Assembly (NCBI GenBank): GCA_900239685.1
Contig: OENT01000353.1
Location: 64,359 to 128,358, forward strand
Length of the DNA: 64,000 nucleotides
Direction: 5' to 3'
Source of the DNA: Rotaria macrura
Taxonomy: Eukaryota; Rotifera; Eurotatoria; Philodinida; Philodinidae
Within the stretch, counting starts at the first letter, position 1; every line of letters begins with the position of its first letter. The translations under genes and the position numbers were made by a program. Positions 1 to 11,404 of this stretch are shown piece by piece. The notes beneath the pieces were generated by a model, which searched no databases, was not told the DNA's origin, and was given only the letters and a program-made list of their open reading frames with translations.

Positions 1-197
1 TTTGCGAATACTTGTTCGTTTCTGTAAAGATAGCCGTCGTATTCATAGACGCGAGTATCAAGGAATCATTCACAACATGATAAGTGGCAGGTTTACAAGC
101 ATTTTCAAACTTCATCTACATACATGGGTAGATGTTGATTCTGTATATTGTCTTATATGTCAATGAAGGCTCAATTGTCTGGAGCTCAACTGTCGAT
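1..197. repeat. Dispersed repeat, copy 1 (truncated by window edge)
   Basis: This stretch is clearly similar to 36371-36552 in the same orientation, sharing blocks such as gaagtggcag/taagtggcag followed by gtttaca and the acatgggNagatgttga block. On the minus strand the second copy is open for about 100 codons, while this copy has lost one base in the matching region (cattcacaac against cattccacaac), which breaks the frame. I read it as a decayed piece of a multicopy coding or transposon-like sequence. Family not recognised. It lies upstream of the first visible TRPC exon, so probably in an intron of that gene. Confidence 0.6.
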
Positions 198-429
198 GCA
201 CCACATTATGAGTACAAAATAAATCATGCCTGAAAAAAATATTGCCTTTCATTTATTCACAACGAAATTCATTTTGCCTATATCTACTCAAGATAATTTC
301 TCAAATCACGGACAACCTCATGTAATTGAATGATTGCACTATCTATCAACTGAATATCAATACTTTACTTTGTGATTTAACAGTAACTGAATTCCCTATG
401 ATTCTCTTTTTTCTTTTGTTAATGTCTAG

Positions 430-3198
430 AAAATAATCAGTAAAATTAATGAACGCGAAATAAAATATCAAACTGTTATACGTGAATTAGTTAAACGATA
501 TATAATGAAACGTCAGCAGAAAGATCAAACTGAAGGTGTAACAGAAGACGATCTCAATGAAATTAAACAAGATATATCAGCATTTCGGTATGTAGAATGA
601 AACGTTTGTCATCATCGTCTCAATATATTCTATTGATTCATATAATTTTAGTTTTGAATTATTGGAAATATTAAGTACGAATGGATTCAAAGTACAATCA
701 TTGAAGAAAAATCCAGGTTTGTATCTATTAACATTTTTTCTACGTTCTATTTCACGAAAAATAAAAATTAAATAAATATATATTAGACACGGGCAAATTC
801 GAACCAGTTGAGGAAACAATAAGATGTGAGAATGTGTGCTGTGAATACTTTTTGCATGAAAATTTGAATTCCTTTTTATTTTTTCTTTTGTCATTGAAAA
901 TTTCATAACCCATATTCGTCTATTCTAATTTCTAGCAGCACGTGTTGGTCGTAAACGTGGTAAAATGAATTTAGAGAAGACAATTAATAAAAATATGTTC
1001 GATGTGCCATCATCAATACGCGACAAAAATGCATTGGAAACAACAGATTTGATGAAAAATGATCAAGCCGATATTTTACCAGCACCACTAACATCTATAC
1101 TATTGCATCCGAAACAAAAATTAACAGCACAATTTAAACGTGCTATAACTATGATTAAACAAAGAAGTGAACCAACGTGTGAATCATCTTCTCCGCCTCA
1201 GTTTCAAACATCTATATCATTGACAGAAAAATCAAGTCAACCATTAGATGCAAATCTATTAACAAGTCTTATTGAAGAGACACATCATGAAACAACATCG
1301 GGTTCATCAAGAGAAATCTTATCATCATCATCGCAAACATTTGTTCATATTACGCCATCCATTATGCGTTCATCATCAAATCAAGATACAGATTCAAGTA
1401 GTACAACAGCTGCTACGATTATTGCATTAGATCAAATAACACGAATAAATCATCATAATCAAAATACATCATCATCATCATCAGCATCATCATCATCAGC
1501 GTATCTTCCGAAATCAAATTCACATTTAAATCATTCATCCATGCTTGAAACAGGCAATGCCCCGTGTCCAACCTTCCAATTCTCATCATCATCGTCAGCA
1601 ACACTAAGTCCAACACCAGCATCATCAATATCAGCTACAGGTGAAATAGCTGTTTTGGAGACTATGTTGTAATAATCTATTGTTTTCATATACACTATAT
1701 GCACCTATTTATAAATTCTTCCTTTTTACGTTTACAACACTATTTTCATATGATTCGTCAATATTTTTTCATACGATATAAGTGTTATTCTATGCTCGTG
1801 AATGATATTTCTTAGACATGATATGTATAAAAATATGACATATTTTAAGTATCATTAATAAGAATCAGCAGACACTCTCGTATACTAACGACAACAAATG
1901 CTATTTAACATAAACATACATACAGCATTGCAGACTATTTACACTTAACATCTTCTACGAAGTTAATCTTGAGATATGTATAAAATCATTCAAACTAACA
2001 GTAATTTTCAATGCGATACTACGATTGTTTTACATAGGAATCTAGTTAATTGCACGAATCAACATATTGTGCGAACTGTTGTTCTTTATATTTTATTGTT
2101 CATTTATTTGAAAGAGTACTACTTCTTTTTTTTTTCTTCTATTCTTAGTATTTCGTTTTATGTCAAGGGTGACACAAAATAAGTGAGAATTCGAGTGGGA
2201 ATGGTTCTATCTGACAGACATGCTCTCTTATTTTTTTTTGTTTAGACTAAAGACAGATACGATGTATAGAGAATACGTCCATAGAGAACTTGTCTTTGTC
2301 AAATCAACATTTTCTGACATTTAATTGATGAATATATCATAACAATATTATAGTATCGAAGTAAAAGAAAAATTCGAATTTGTCTTCTAAAATGATGAGA
2401 AGCAAGGAACTTTAAAATGTGTTTCATTCTATCATAGAATACTATATGTATGTAGTATCGCTTTCGATATCGATTCGTTTTTACAGTTAGATTTAATAAA
2501 TCGATCAGTAATCTGTGTCATATATTTTGAAAATTTCATCGAGAATAAGTGTGATAATGACGAAGAAATCTATCCTATTCAATAAAGAGATAGGATTTCA
2601 AGTTTAATCTATGAATCTTTGTAAATAAGTATCGAATTTTTTTATAAATAAATTTTACAATATCGAGAAGTTCAATTCAATATTGTTGAGTGAGTAGTCG
2701 TGTGAAGCGAAATGAGTCAAGTTATCATGCGAAGAACGTTTTTCTAATATTGATCGATTTGAAAGTTAGTAAAATGTTCGAACTTCATTGAAGAAATATA
2801 GCCAGTCGTTTTTTTTTTCGATTAATACATCTATCTATTGAGAACACCCGTGATAGTTCATGTCAACATACAGCTTATTTTAATGTAAACACAAACAGTA
2901 TGTATGCAAAATGCGAGCAATTAAGCAAGAACATCAGTATAGTTTTCTTGTTAATTAGATAAACAAAAGATGAATATTATGTAATTTTGTTGATAGCAAG
3001 AAACAAAGCATCCTACGATGCCTACTCCTTAGAATTTATTGTATGAGAAATGATGATCTAGATGATTGATGATTTGTATATTTATTTTTAGCCTACTTCC
3101 GATCGTTACAGGATGGTCGTGCACCGATGGCTTCTCCTGATCCACTTTCTGTTAATTCTGACGAGAGTTGCAACACTCCCGATTTAGAAATCATGTGA
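430..3198 (+). CDS. TRPC / TRP-gamma-like cation channel, C-terminal exons (5' end outside window)
   Basis: Three exons can be joined in frame: 430-587, 652-716 and 936-1672. The first two encode a block with LVKRY, then VTEDDLNEIKQDISAF, FELLEIL; this is the conserved cytoplasmic segment after the TRP box in canonical TRP channels and is closest in my memory to insect TRP and TRP-gamma. TRPC proteins are tetrameric, calcium-permeable plasma-membrane channels usually opened downstream of phospholipase C. The transmembrane exons lie left of the window. Exon 936-1672 encodes a long Ser/Thr-rich tail ending at TAA 1670-1672. A donor (CAG|GTGAAA) at 1641 can instead splice to an acceptor at 3090-3091; the extra exon 3092-3198 then adds 35 codons in frame and ends at TGA. 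Exon 3 starts at a tandem NAGNAG acceptor. Family call is firm; which tail is used is inference. Confidence 0.88.
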
Positions 3199-5452
3199 TT
3201 TCAATCCGATGATGAAACCAGAATTGTATTTGTTTGTTTTTCTTTTCTTTTTGTGATATAGCTTCTTTTGTTTGTTTTCGAACAAAAAAAAATGAAACAT
3301 TGTTTTATGCAAACATAACACAAGATGCATCCTTTACTTTATACACGTTTTGTGTGTGTGTGCTGTGCCTTCTTTTTCTTTTTCTTAATTTGACTTGGCC
3401 ATTATCAGATAATGTATCGATTATTTTAATTATAAATATAATATACATCTCATGTTGGTCTTTTTCGTTCATTGCCTATATGTATTGTGTTTGCTTGCCT
3501 GTTTGTTTCTTTTTTTTGTCGGAACACTGATAAAATGAAATTATTTTCACAATAACGTTATCTGCGATTTAATTGATGTCTTTGGATAATTTTATTCTAA
3601 CCATACGTCATATATATATGCATAAATAATACATATATAGTTTTCATTACAAACATGAAACCTTGACGTCTACTAAGTTATATCGACAAGACAACAGATA
3701 GTATAGTTGACTACTAAGAAATAAATGTAGATGAATTTATTTCAAAGAAAAATTAAAACAAGAAATTCTTGTATTGAATAGTATTGTTCTTTTTGCTTTT
3801 ATTCTGGATGATTGTATTCATGAACGATTTCTATAAAAAGAAAAAGATTATGATTGATGTAATCGAGCAATATCTTAGAAGTTTATAGTCTAATAAACAT
3901 ATAACAGAGTTTTATCGTCTTTACATTAATCTTTTCCTAATGGTTACTCAGAGATTACAATCGATCGATGATATAATTCCAAACAGATGTGATGTTATCT
4001 GCTATTCTACAGCTCATATGAAGAGTAATTGGTCGCGAAATTAGATACTCAATATTCAGAATCGATAATGTATTTTTCGCTCGAAAAAAAATTAATGAAA
4101 TATAGCTAGTCTGATGACTGTGTATCATGTAATATCGTATTCCAATAATTCTAATCTTGTTAGTCAATTTATCATTATTGTTTGAAGTAAAATTATTCAA
4201 TGAAAGGGTCCTCTAGAGAATATGTGCGGGAAAAGATCGCTATATTTTGCACATTAACTCATGTGATAATTCTCCAAAGGAAAACCAACAGTTGGCAACA
4301 GTATGTTGATAAAGTCATCTACCGAAAACAGTATTATGACAACTCGAAATATGTTAGATAAACAAAGAAGACAAACTGATGCAATCACCCTTGATATTTC
4401 TTTCATGTCAAAGTCTTACTCAAGGTTTCTCATAATAGTTTCTAATAGAATAAGATTATTGGCACTTTCTTGGACTCTAGTCTTCTACGGATTTCAAGAA
4501 TATATATATAACAATCGTATTTATATCATATAGAACGATGTGAATAATGAGCATTTGTTTTTCTATAACAGTCGAACTATAAAGCCCAATAAAATTTTTC
4601 TCACTCGTTCGAGTTTTTCAATGATTTCAGAAACTGATATCATGAAATTATTCTAGGATAGAAAACATGACTTTTCTCACCATTCAGAAGTTTGTTCATA
4701 CTGTGAATCTCGCATGCAAATATTGCTGTTATCTTGAAGAGACATGTCTTCTTGTGTATTTCTGTGATGCGACAGTTATGGGACGTGCTTGACAATCTGT
4801 GGAACACCTTTTAATGAAATATTTTTCTTGTTTTTTACAACTCTGAATAGAAACTAAACTACACTATTCAACGATAGACTAGCTCATAGAAATCTTTGTA
4901 ATTAGAAAAAAAGTCACGAAGATTGTGCTTTTGTTTTTGTGAACAATTTATGAATGCTTCTCGAAATCAAATTTCTACGAACAAAATCTAATGTCTATTA
5001 GTCAAATAATATATTGGGATAGTATTTATCTACGTATGCAGAAGAAGTTTTTTAAAGTAAACTGTTGAGGTCCTAGAGTAAACCATACAATAGAAAATTA
5101 GTTCACTATACTTAATACTAAAAGATGGCGCTGACACAAAATTTCAATGAACGAACCGAACTATATCTCAAAAGAAAAATTCTATTGAATTGCTCGAGTC
5201 CTATTATGTTGCCACACTTAAGATTTAGATGAAAAAGAGCTCACCATTTTCATGATTTAAATAACAAATAATTGTACGATAGATCTTATTCATATAAGAA
5301 AACTATTTGAATGAACTTAAGTGAAATGTTGAAACCATAGAAGTATCGAACTCAATTTTACTGATCCTTCAAATTAATGTTCAGTTCGTATCAATGAAAT
5401 AGAATTTTCAACTTTTCCTTCTTTAAAACAAACAAAACTTTTCATTAGACAA
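3199..5452. other. Intergenic stretch, no supported gene
   Basis: AT-rich DNA between the alternative TRPC 3' exon and the first secreted-peptide gene. It holds only short open frames with no coding-like splice structure on either strand. Part of it is probably 3' untranslated sequence of the channel gene. I see nothing else. Confidence 0.5.
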
Positions 5453-5821
5453 TCAATAACCTTCTGATGTTTTATCTTCGTCGAAATCATCAATAAATCG
5501 ACGCCAGAATCGTAATTTTGCCAATGTATTATGATATTGTTTTGTCTATTTAATCAAATTTTATCGAAAAAAAAACAAAAACAAAATAAATTCTCGATAA
5601 GATTCTTACTCGATCTACATATCGGCTGGGATCTATTAAAACATGATACTTAATTGGACGCATCGATTCTAGAGAAAGTATTCAAAATCTGATTTCATAT
5701 TGATGAGAAAATCTCATATACCTTCTGCATCTCTGAGCATCATGTATCCATTACATGATGATAATAGAATGAGAACAAGAATGGTAATTTGCGTTAGAAG
5801 AAGGTGATGATTTCCAGCCAT
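5453..5821 (-). CDS. Small secreted peptide precursor A (83 aa, three exons)
   Basis: Minus-strand exons are 5722-5821 (ATG at 5821), 5610-5668 and 5453-5545 (TGA at 5453-5455). All junctions are GT..AG and the phases fit (1, then 0), giving 84 codons with the stop. Residues 1 to about 25 form a signal peptide: a short polar start with HH, a hydrophobic run ITILVLILL, then SSCNG as a likely cleavage site. The predicted mature part is about 58 residues without cysteine. It carries a basic site in KLRFWRRF followed by a very acidic tail (DDFDED), a layout seen in peptide-hormone precursors, where RR is a processing site and the acidic part a spacer. I do not recognise the family and no Gly amidation donor precedes the RR. 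Exon phases match precursor B at 10970-11404, and Trp-Arg-Arg starts at codon 14 of exon 3 in both. Function as a neuropeptide is inference. Confidence 0.68.
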
Positions 5822-8800
5822 TATTGTGTTGTATAGAAATAGTAATGAAGTTGTTACTGTCTTCATGTACTACTTATTTTAGCATATTTTTATTTCTTGG
5901 ACTATTAAACATGATTGACATATACGAATAATTGACTGGTTATTGTTATTAACATCTTATTCGGCATGCAAACATTCTTCACATTGAAAAATGAAAAGGA
6001 AATTATGCGAAAGACATTTAAGTAATAACAAATGTCATTGACTAATACTCTGACAGATATGTATAATACATAATTTATAAATTGTAAAAGATAAACTTAT
6101 TCTTTCCGTTTATTAATATTTCATATTAACATCTTGTTCGGCATTGAACAATGAAAAATATTTCATTAATTTTTGTTTGCATTTGAGAAGCCTAGAATTC
6201 TTTTTTTTCTTATTTACATAAGAAAACCAATCAACATGCCGAGTGACAAACAAATTTATTGCATCTGTTGATTTATGTTCTTCATCTTTACCGATAAATA
6301 ATCAAACATCTGTTATAAACTAACGCTAACATAACTGTGATACGAATGGAATTGTTAAGTCATATGCGAGGATCGTGATAATTGTAATCTGATTGTTGCC
6401 CTGGTTCGATTGATAATATTCATGTCATGATAATCCTATTTTACTGATATGAGTTCCTCGAATATCGTTAAGATTATGTTTTTCATTTAACTCATGCGTT
6501 AAACAACAAACGTGAAGCTTTTTCTTTAGGGACTTTATTGCAAGCGATGATACATTGCTGCAAACCTACATCTTACACTTGATTATGTCTAGAAGCTTAT
6601 CATCAAGATTTTCTCCTTGAAATAAGAAGATTTCAATAAATCTTGAAATACAATGCCGTTCTTCCGTTCAGTTTATTATTAACATTAATTAATTTCTAAA
6701 TGCAGACATCTCGTTCATAAACTATTTGATGAAATAACTTCATTCCAGAAATTATTATGAGTTTTATTGTTTTTACTTGTTCTAACGATCGAAGCATAAT
6801 CTTTTTGTATTTACATAGCAAGTTATTCAGTATTGTCTTACGAAGAATAGAAGATCGAATGTTTTCACAATTAATTCACTTTTTATTATGTTCTGATTTG
6901 AGAATTTATTTCGAACGTAATAAAATCACTTGTTTTAATAATTCATCAATCTATCAGTTGTATTCGAAAAAACAGACGCACGAAATGTGTATTTCAGCAG
7001 CTAATAGAACAAAAAGCACTGTTTCAGATGACTAGCGTTTGTTTAAATTACAACATAAATGACAATGGGTAGTGCAAGATTATCAATTGAGTTCCATTCG
7101 AACTAATTATTAAATGTTGCAATCAATCATGAAGTATGAATTAATGATAGATGTAACTAAGATAAATTTCGTTTGTCTCAAGAATCATATGGCATGATTT
7201 ACCTTCCATTACTTGAAAATTTACCTGTTCAAAGCTGAAGTTTGTTGTGCAAATGTTCGTCATATTCCATTCTGTATCTTCAAATTATGAACAAACATCA
7301 ATTTCATGAGATAACTTAATATTTACAAGTAATTTGTGACGGCATTGTATTTTTTTTTATGCGTAACATTATGAAAAAAAAAGATCTAAGAAGTGCACTA
7401 ATGCTCATTTATTATAAAAGTCTCTCATGATCATCTAGATGGCATCCTGTTTTAAAGTTCATCAAGAGGTGAAGTTGATTTCATCGTATCAATACAGTTA
7501 ACATTATTTTCAATAACTAACTAATTATATAAAATACAAACTGAAAGAGAATCAATCTTGTTATGCATTCATAGTAATATCTGGTAACAGCTCATCCATT
7601 GCGAAATCTTCGTAATAGCCTCCATAATTGATCATTCGTGAAATGATTCGTAACTAATGAGTTGAAAATTAAAGTTTATCATGGTCAATATTCATTACAT
7701 TACATTGTCGTGGGACTATTCAAAATATGTATTGAGATTAATACCGTACTCTAATGCGACTTACATTGATGATGATGTGACAAAGTTGAATGGCTTTTCA
7801 TTTCTTTTAGCTTTGTTTTTGGATTAGAAAAATTTCGAAAGTTTTTTAATCCAGAAAATACGGATTAATCGCTAGAGCAATGCATTGTATCGTACTGACG
7901 CGGAAATCCACAGAAGATTTTATTAAATATTTGAAATACGCGTCTTTTATGCTGATCGATATACTTGTGCGGAGACAACCTATTTGGAGGATAGTAACGT
8001 CGAACTTCACTTCTGAAGTGTAAGACGTAACAAGTACTAGATAATTCAATATATACTATGTTTACAGCAAAGCCAATCGATCATTTGAACAAGTAGCGAT
8101 GAGACCCTCTCTTTGGAGAACGTATATCGTTATCATAAAGTTACTAGAGTATGATTATTTCTCGTTTAAAATTGAAAATGTTATCTATCAGCGAATACGA
8201 TGATTGACTCGAATGAATGAAGAAACAATGAGGTAACTATTTGAAAAAGAAATTTCTTCGATTAACTATGAGATTTTCTAGCTAATGCATATTTTATGAT
8301 CCGATGCGTTCAAGTCTACTTGAACGATAAACAATTAAAAAAATTGATAGTTAACGTTTCTTTTTAATACACTCTCCAAACCTCAATTCATCTACAAATC
8401 TTATGTTTTCTCAAAGATCATGATACATGTCATCAACGATCAAAGCTTGAATAATATTCATGTGACAATAAAATATCAAACTTTCGTATGAACAAGAATG
8501 TTGTGACATTGTCAATACAAAATAAAAATTCTAATCGTGAGAAAAATTTAATAGAGATATAGCCTGTAGAGAATTAAACTATCATAGATGATACATTCTT
8601 TGTATTTATTTAATTAAGTATAGAATATTCTTTCCTATTTCCTTGTATCAACTAAAACATGACTGAATGTAATTGAGCAAAATAAAAATTCCTCCTTATG
8701 TCAACGTCTTGAAGATAGAATTGGAGATTATAGAAGATTTACTTTTTTATTCATTTCAATGAACATGATTTCATATCAAACGTAATCATTTGAATTTTTC

Positions 8801-10969
8801 ATAAGAATAATCTCGATTTACCTATAAAAATAAAATTTTCTCCTCGAGTATCTAAATTTTACAGAAACCAAAGTTGACTGTAGGCTTGCATGTTGTTTCA
8901 ATAATTGCTCACGACAGAAAAAAGAAACCATATTGGATTTAATGCAGCGATAGTTCTCAGTAATAAATAATGAGACAACAAAATTCTTTTTATTTGAATT
9001 TTTCGATTCAATATCTTAGTTTCGTGTTTTTATGTTTCCATCAATAGTGAATCACACATGGATACTAGCTGATGATTTACTATTAGATTCATAGTTATAG
9101 GGTTTATTGATTGAACTACGTACTGCACAATCCTTATAATACGATTGATTATTGATTGCAATCTGTATATTCAACCATTCGATCAAATAGACTAGTTAGT
9201 AGCAGAATATCAGTAGATGTATAAGGTAAATTAAGATTGAAAAATATGGAGAAAAATGAATGATAGGAATGAAATTAAATCATGTAAAACTATTTGACAT
9301 TCTTCGTAGTACATGAAAAAGTGTGATTAACACTTACTTAAAAGTAGGAGGAATCTGACAAGAAAGTTTTCATCATTAATAATTTTCTTGGGAAATCTTA
9401 ATGTGCAAAACTTTTGCCTCATTAATTGACTTAAAAAATGTATGACAAATGAATAGCATATCCGAGTTATTCTTGAATGGTTTTTAATCTTAGCTATTTA
9501 AAACGGCGTTACCATGAAATTGATGCAAAGAAAGGATTAGAGCTACGTATTTTCATTAGTTGATAGTCATGAAAATTCGGGCTTCACTTCTAGTTGATTT
9601 TAATTAACGTTACAAATGTTAATATGACATAGGTTGTTGATATTGTTAACAACTAAATTGTTTTGAATATTTCTCATCGTAATAGGAAACAAATGGGCAA
9701 CGTTAGAAAGTTTCATTTCCATTCACCAAGAGAAATTGGACATACGCTGTTGAATATCGAAAATTTTGAGCTTTGAAAAATAACGAAATTAACTTTGACG
9801 TTTGTCGAAATGCTCTTTGTAATTGAATGACTTATTGCCAGATCAATTCGTAAATTGTCCAATCAATAATAAAATCAAGCGTGCAATGTACGTATGATAA
9901 TGATGGTCATCAGAATAATCATTGATACATGTGTCGTCTGTTTATCGTACATTTTATATAGGTAATGTCGATACACTAAGATGTGATCTATGTCATCACT
10001 CTCCATTCTAATCAACATTTCTCAAAGCATGTTTCTCTATGTGTAAATTGACGAGTTTATTAAGTCATCGTTTTCTATTTCTATACAGTCAATTGTCAGA
10101 TTTATAAGAAAAATCTAGGACAATCACATGATTTACATTGAATTAATTCATAGACAAAAAGAAGAACTCAGCTAATATTATCAGCTTATCGACAAACTTC
10201 AATCATAGTTACGCATACTCAGATAGTTATTAAGCTTTTAAAAATATTAATTGATCTAAATATTTGTTGTGCTTGCATTGTATGCTCATTATTCCTAAAA
10301 ATAGTAGTGTTTACCTTAAAATCACCGTTTTCTAAAGAAATATAATCATGAATAAAACTTGAGGACGCAATAATCAAGTTTATATTCTTCATGATACATA
10401 AATGTATTGAGTGATGTAAGCCCAAATAACTTTTGAATGAATTTTATTCACTGACTCATTCAATCACTAAATAGCTAGTTAAACATTACCATAAACGAAT
10501 AAATAGATTCAATATTTAATAAAAGAAAAACAGATAAGCATTTATTCAATTCTTTAATATTCGACTCAATTATCGGCATTCTATGACGAGCTGTTTAGTG
10601 CACTCTATGTCGGTGAAGAATGATCATAGCTATTTAAGGAACTCGATATGTTATTCAAAAAGGAAAACATGCAGATGCCAAATGATAAGAAAAGCTGATT
10701 TTCTCGCTTGAGAATCCATAGTCACTTCCTGTTTCTTTAGTCTTCTCGGCACGATCAATGATCGCAACAACGCATTCACCAAGAGTTGAAGGACTAGCAG
10801 TGTAATTCATGACTTAACTTGTTCTTGGCCATTTTATTTCCAAAGCATAAAGGAAAATTTTTGATCTTATTTTCGTTATTATTCTCATCAAAATCTTGAT
10901 TAAAAATGCCGAGAATATGAATCAATCATATTTGGCCAAGTTTCATCAGGAAAAAAGTCTTTAAAAATT
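5822..10969. other. Intergenic stretch between the two peptide genes
   Basis: Mostly AT-rich DNA without supportable genes. One exon-like segment on the minus strand, 7561-7653, is listed separately. An open frame at 7846-8049 (minus) has no ATG start, and a 51-codon ATG frame near 10670-10810 (minus) has no splice or motif support. Neither is called. Confidence 0.45.
7561..7653 (-). other. Isolated exon-like segment (30 codons plus stop)
   Basis: After an acceptor-like CTCATTAG on the minus strand, a 93-nt frame runs to TAA at 7561-7563 and encodes a Tyr- and acid-rich peptide (GGYYEDFAMDELLPD). It has exactly the length of exon 3 of precursor A and the same strand. No signal-peptide exon could be found upstream that joins in phase. 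A second frame of the same segment is also open for 20 codons, so the coding assignment is weak. It may be the relic of a third peptide gene or chance. Confidence 0.2.
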
Positions 10970-11404
10970 TTAGCGACTCTTATTACGTAGAACCCATTGA
11001 TGAATTATATAGTCATATTTAAGAAGACGCGATCGCAATTTGTTTTTGCCTATGATGCTTTGATGAATTTGTGTGAATTCAGGTCGACGACGCCATTCAA
11101 GTTTAGATTGAGCATTTTTACTTTTGTCGGCAATCTATAAAAATGATAGACAATTAACAGAAATCTTTCCGTTAAAACTTACCATTCGTAAATCATGTCT
11201 TTTCAAATCATATAAATTATTGTTTGTAAAATCTGAAAAATAATAATTAAATCAATATAAATTTTATGCAAAAAAAAACAACAAACAGATATTTCATTTT
11301 CTGATCTTACCAACAATAGTGTCCTCAAAATATGGTAATGATAATGAAGAATTAATAATAAATATTAATAATAACGTTATACTGATGAATGATTGATAAT
11401 TCAT
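10970..11404 (-). CDS. Small secreted peptide precursor B (102 aa, three exons)
   Basis: Minus-strand exons are 11311-11404 (ATG at 11404), 11183-11232 and 10970-11134 (TAA at 10970-10972). All three joins are GT..AG and in phase (1, then 0), for 103 codons with the stop. The N-terminus is a clear signal peptide (hydrophobic run ITLLLIFII, then NSSLS) with cleavage likely near residue 22. The mature part, about 80 residues, has no cysteine and is rich in basic sites: LKR, WRRR and IIGK. The stretch PEFTQIHQSII lies between RRR and GK, so an amidated peptide is conceivable. Length, phases and the Trp-Arg-Arg at codon 14 of exon 3 match precursor A, which supports common descent. The family is not known to me; a secreted regulatory peptide is the best inference. 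Confidence 0.68.

Noticed and set aside
1419-1628. Minus-strand Met-rich frame antisense to the TRPC tail
   Set aside because: It is the complement of the poly-Ser codon run (TCA repeats read as ATG/TGA) and has no independent support.
7846-8049. 67-codon minus-strand frame
   Set aside because: No ATG start and no acceptor that joins it to the downstream exon-like segment in the better frame.
10670-10816. 51-codon ATG frame on the minus strand, just downstream of precursor B
   Set aside because: Plausible composition but no homology, splice evidence or regulatory context; too short to support alone.
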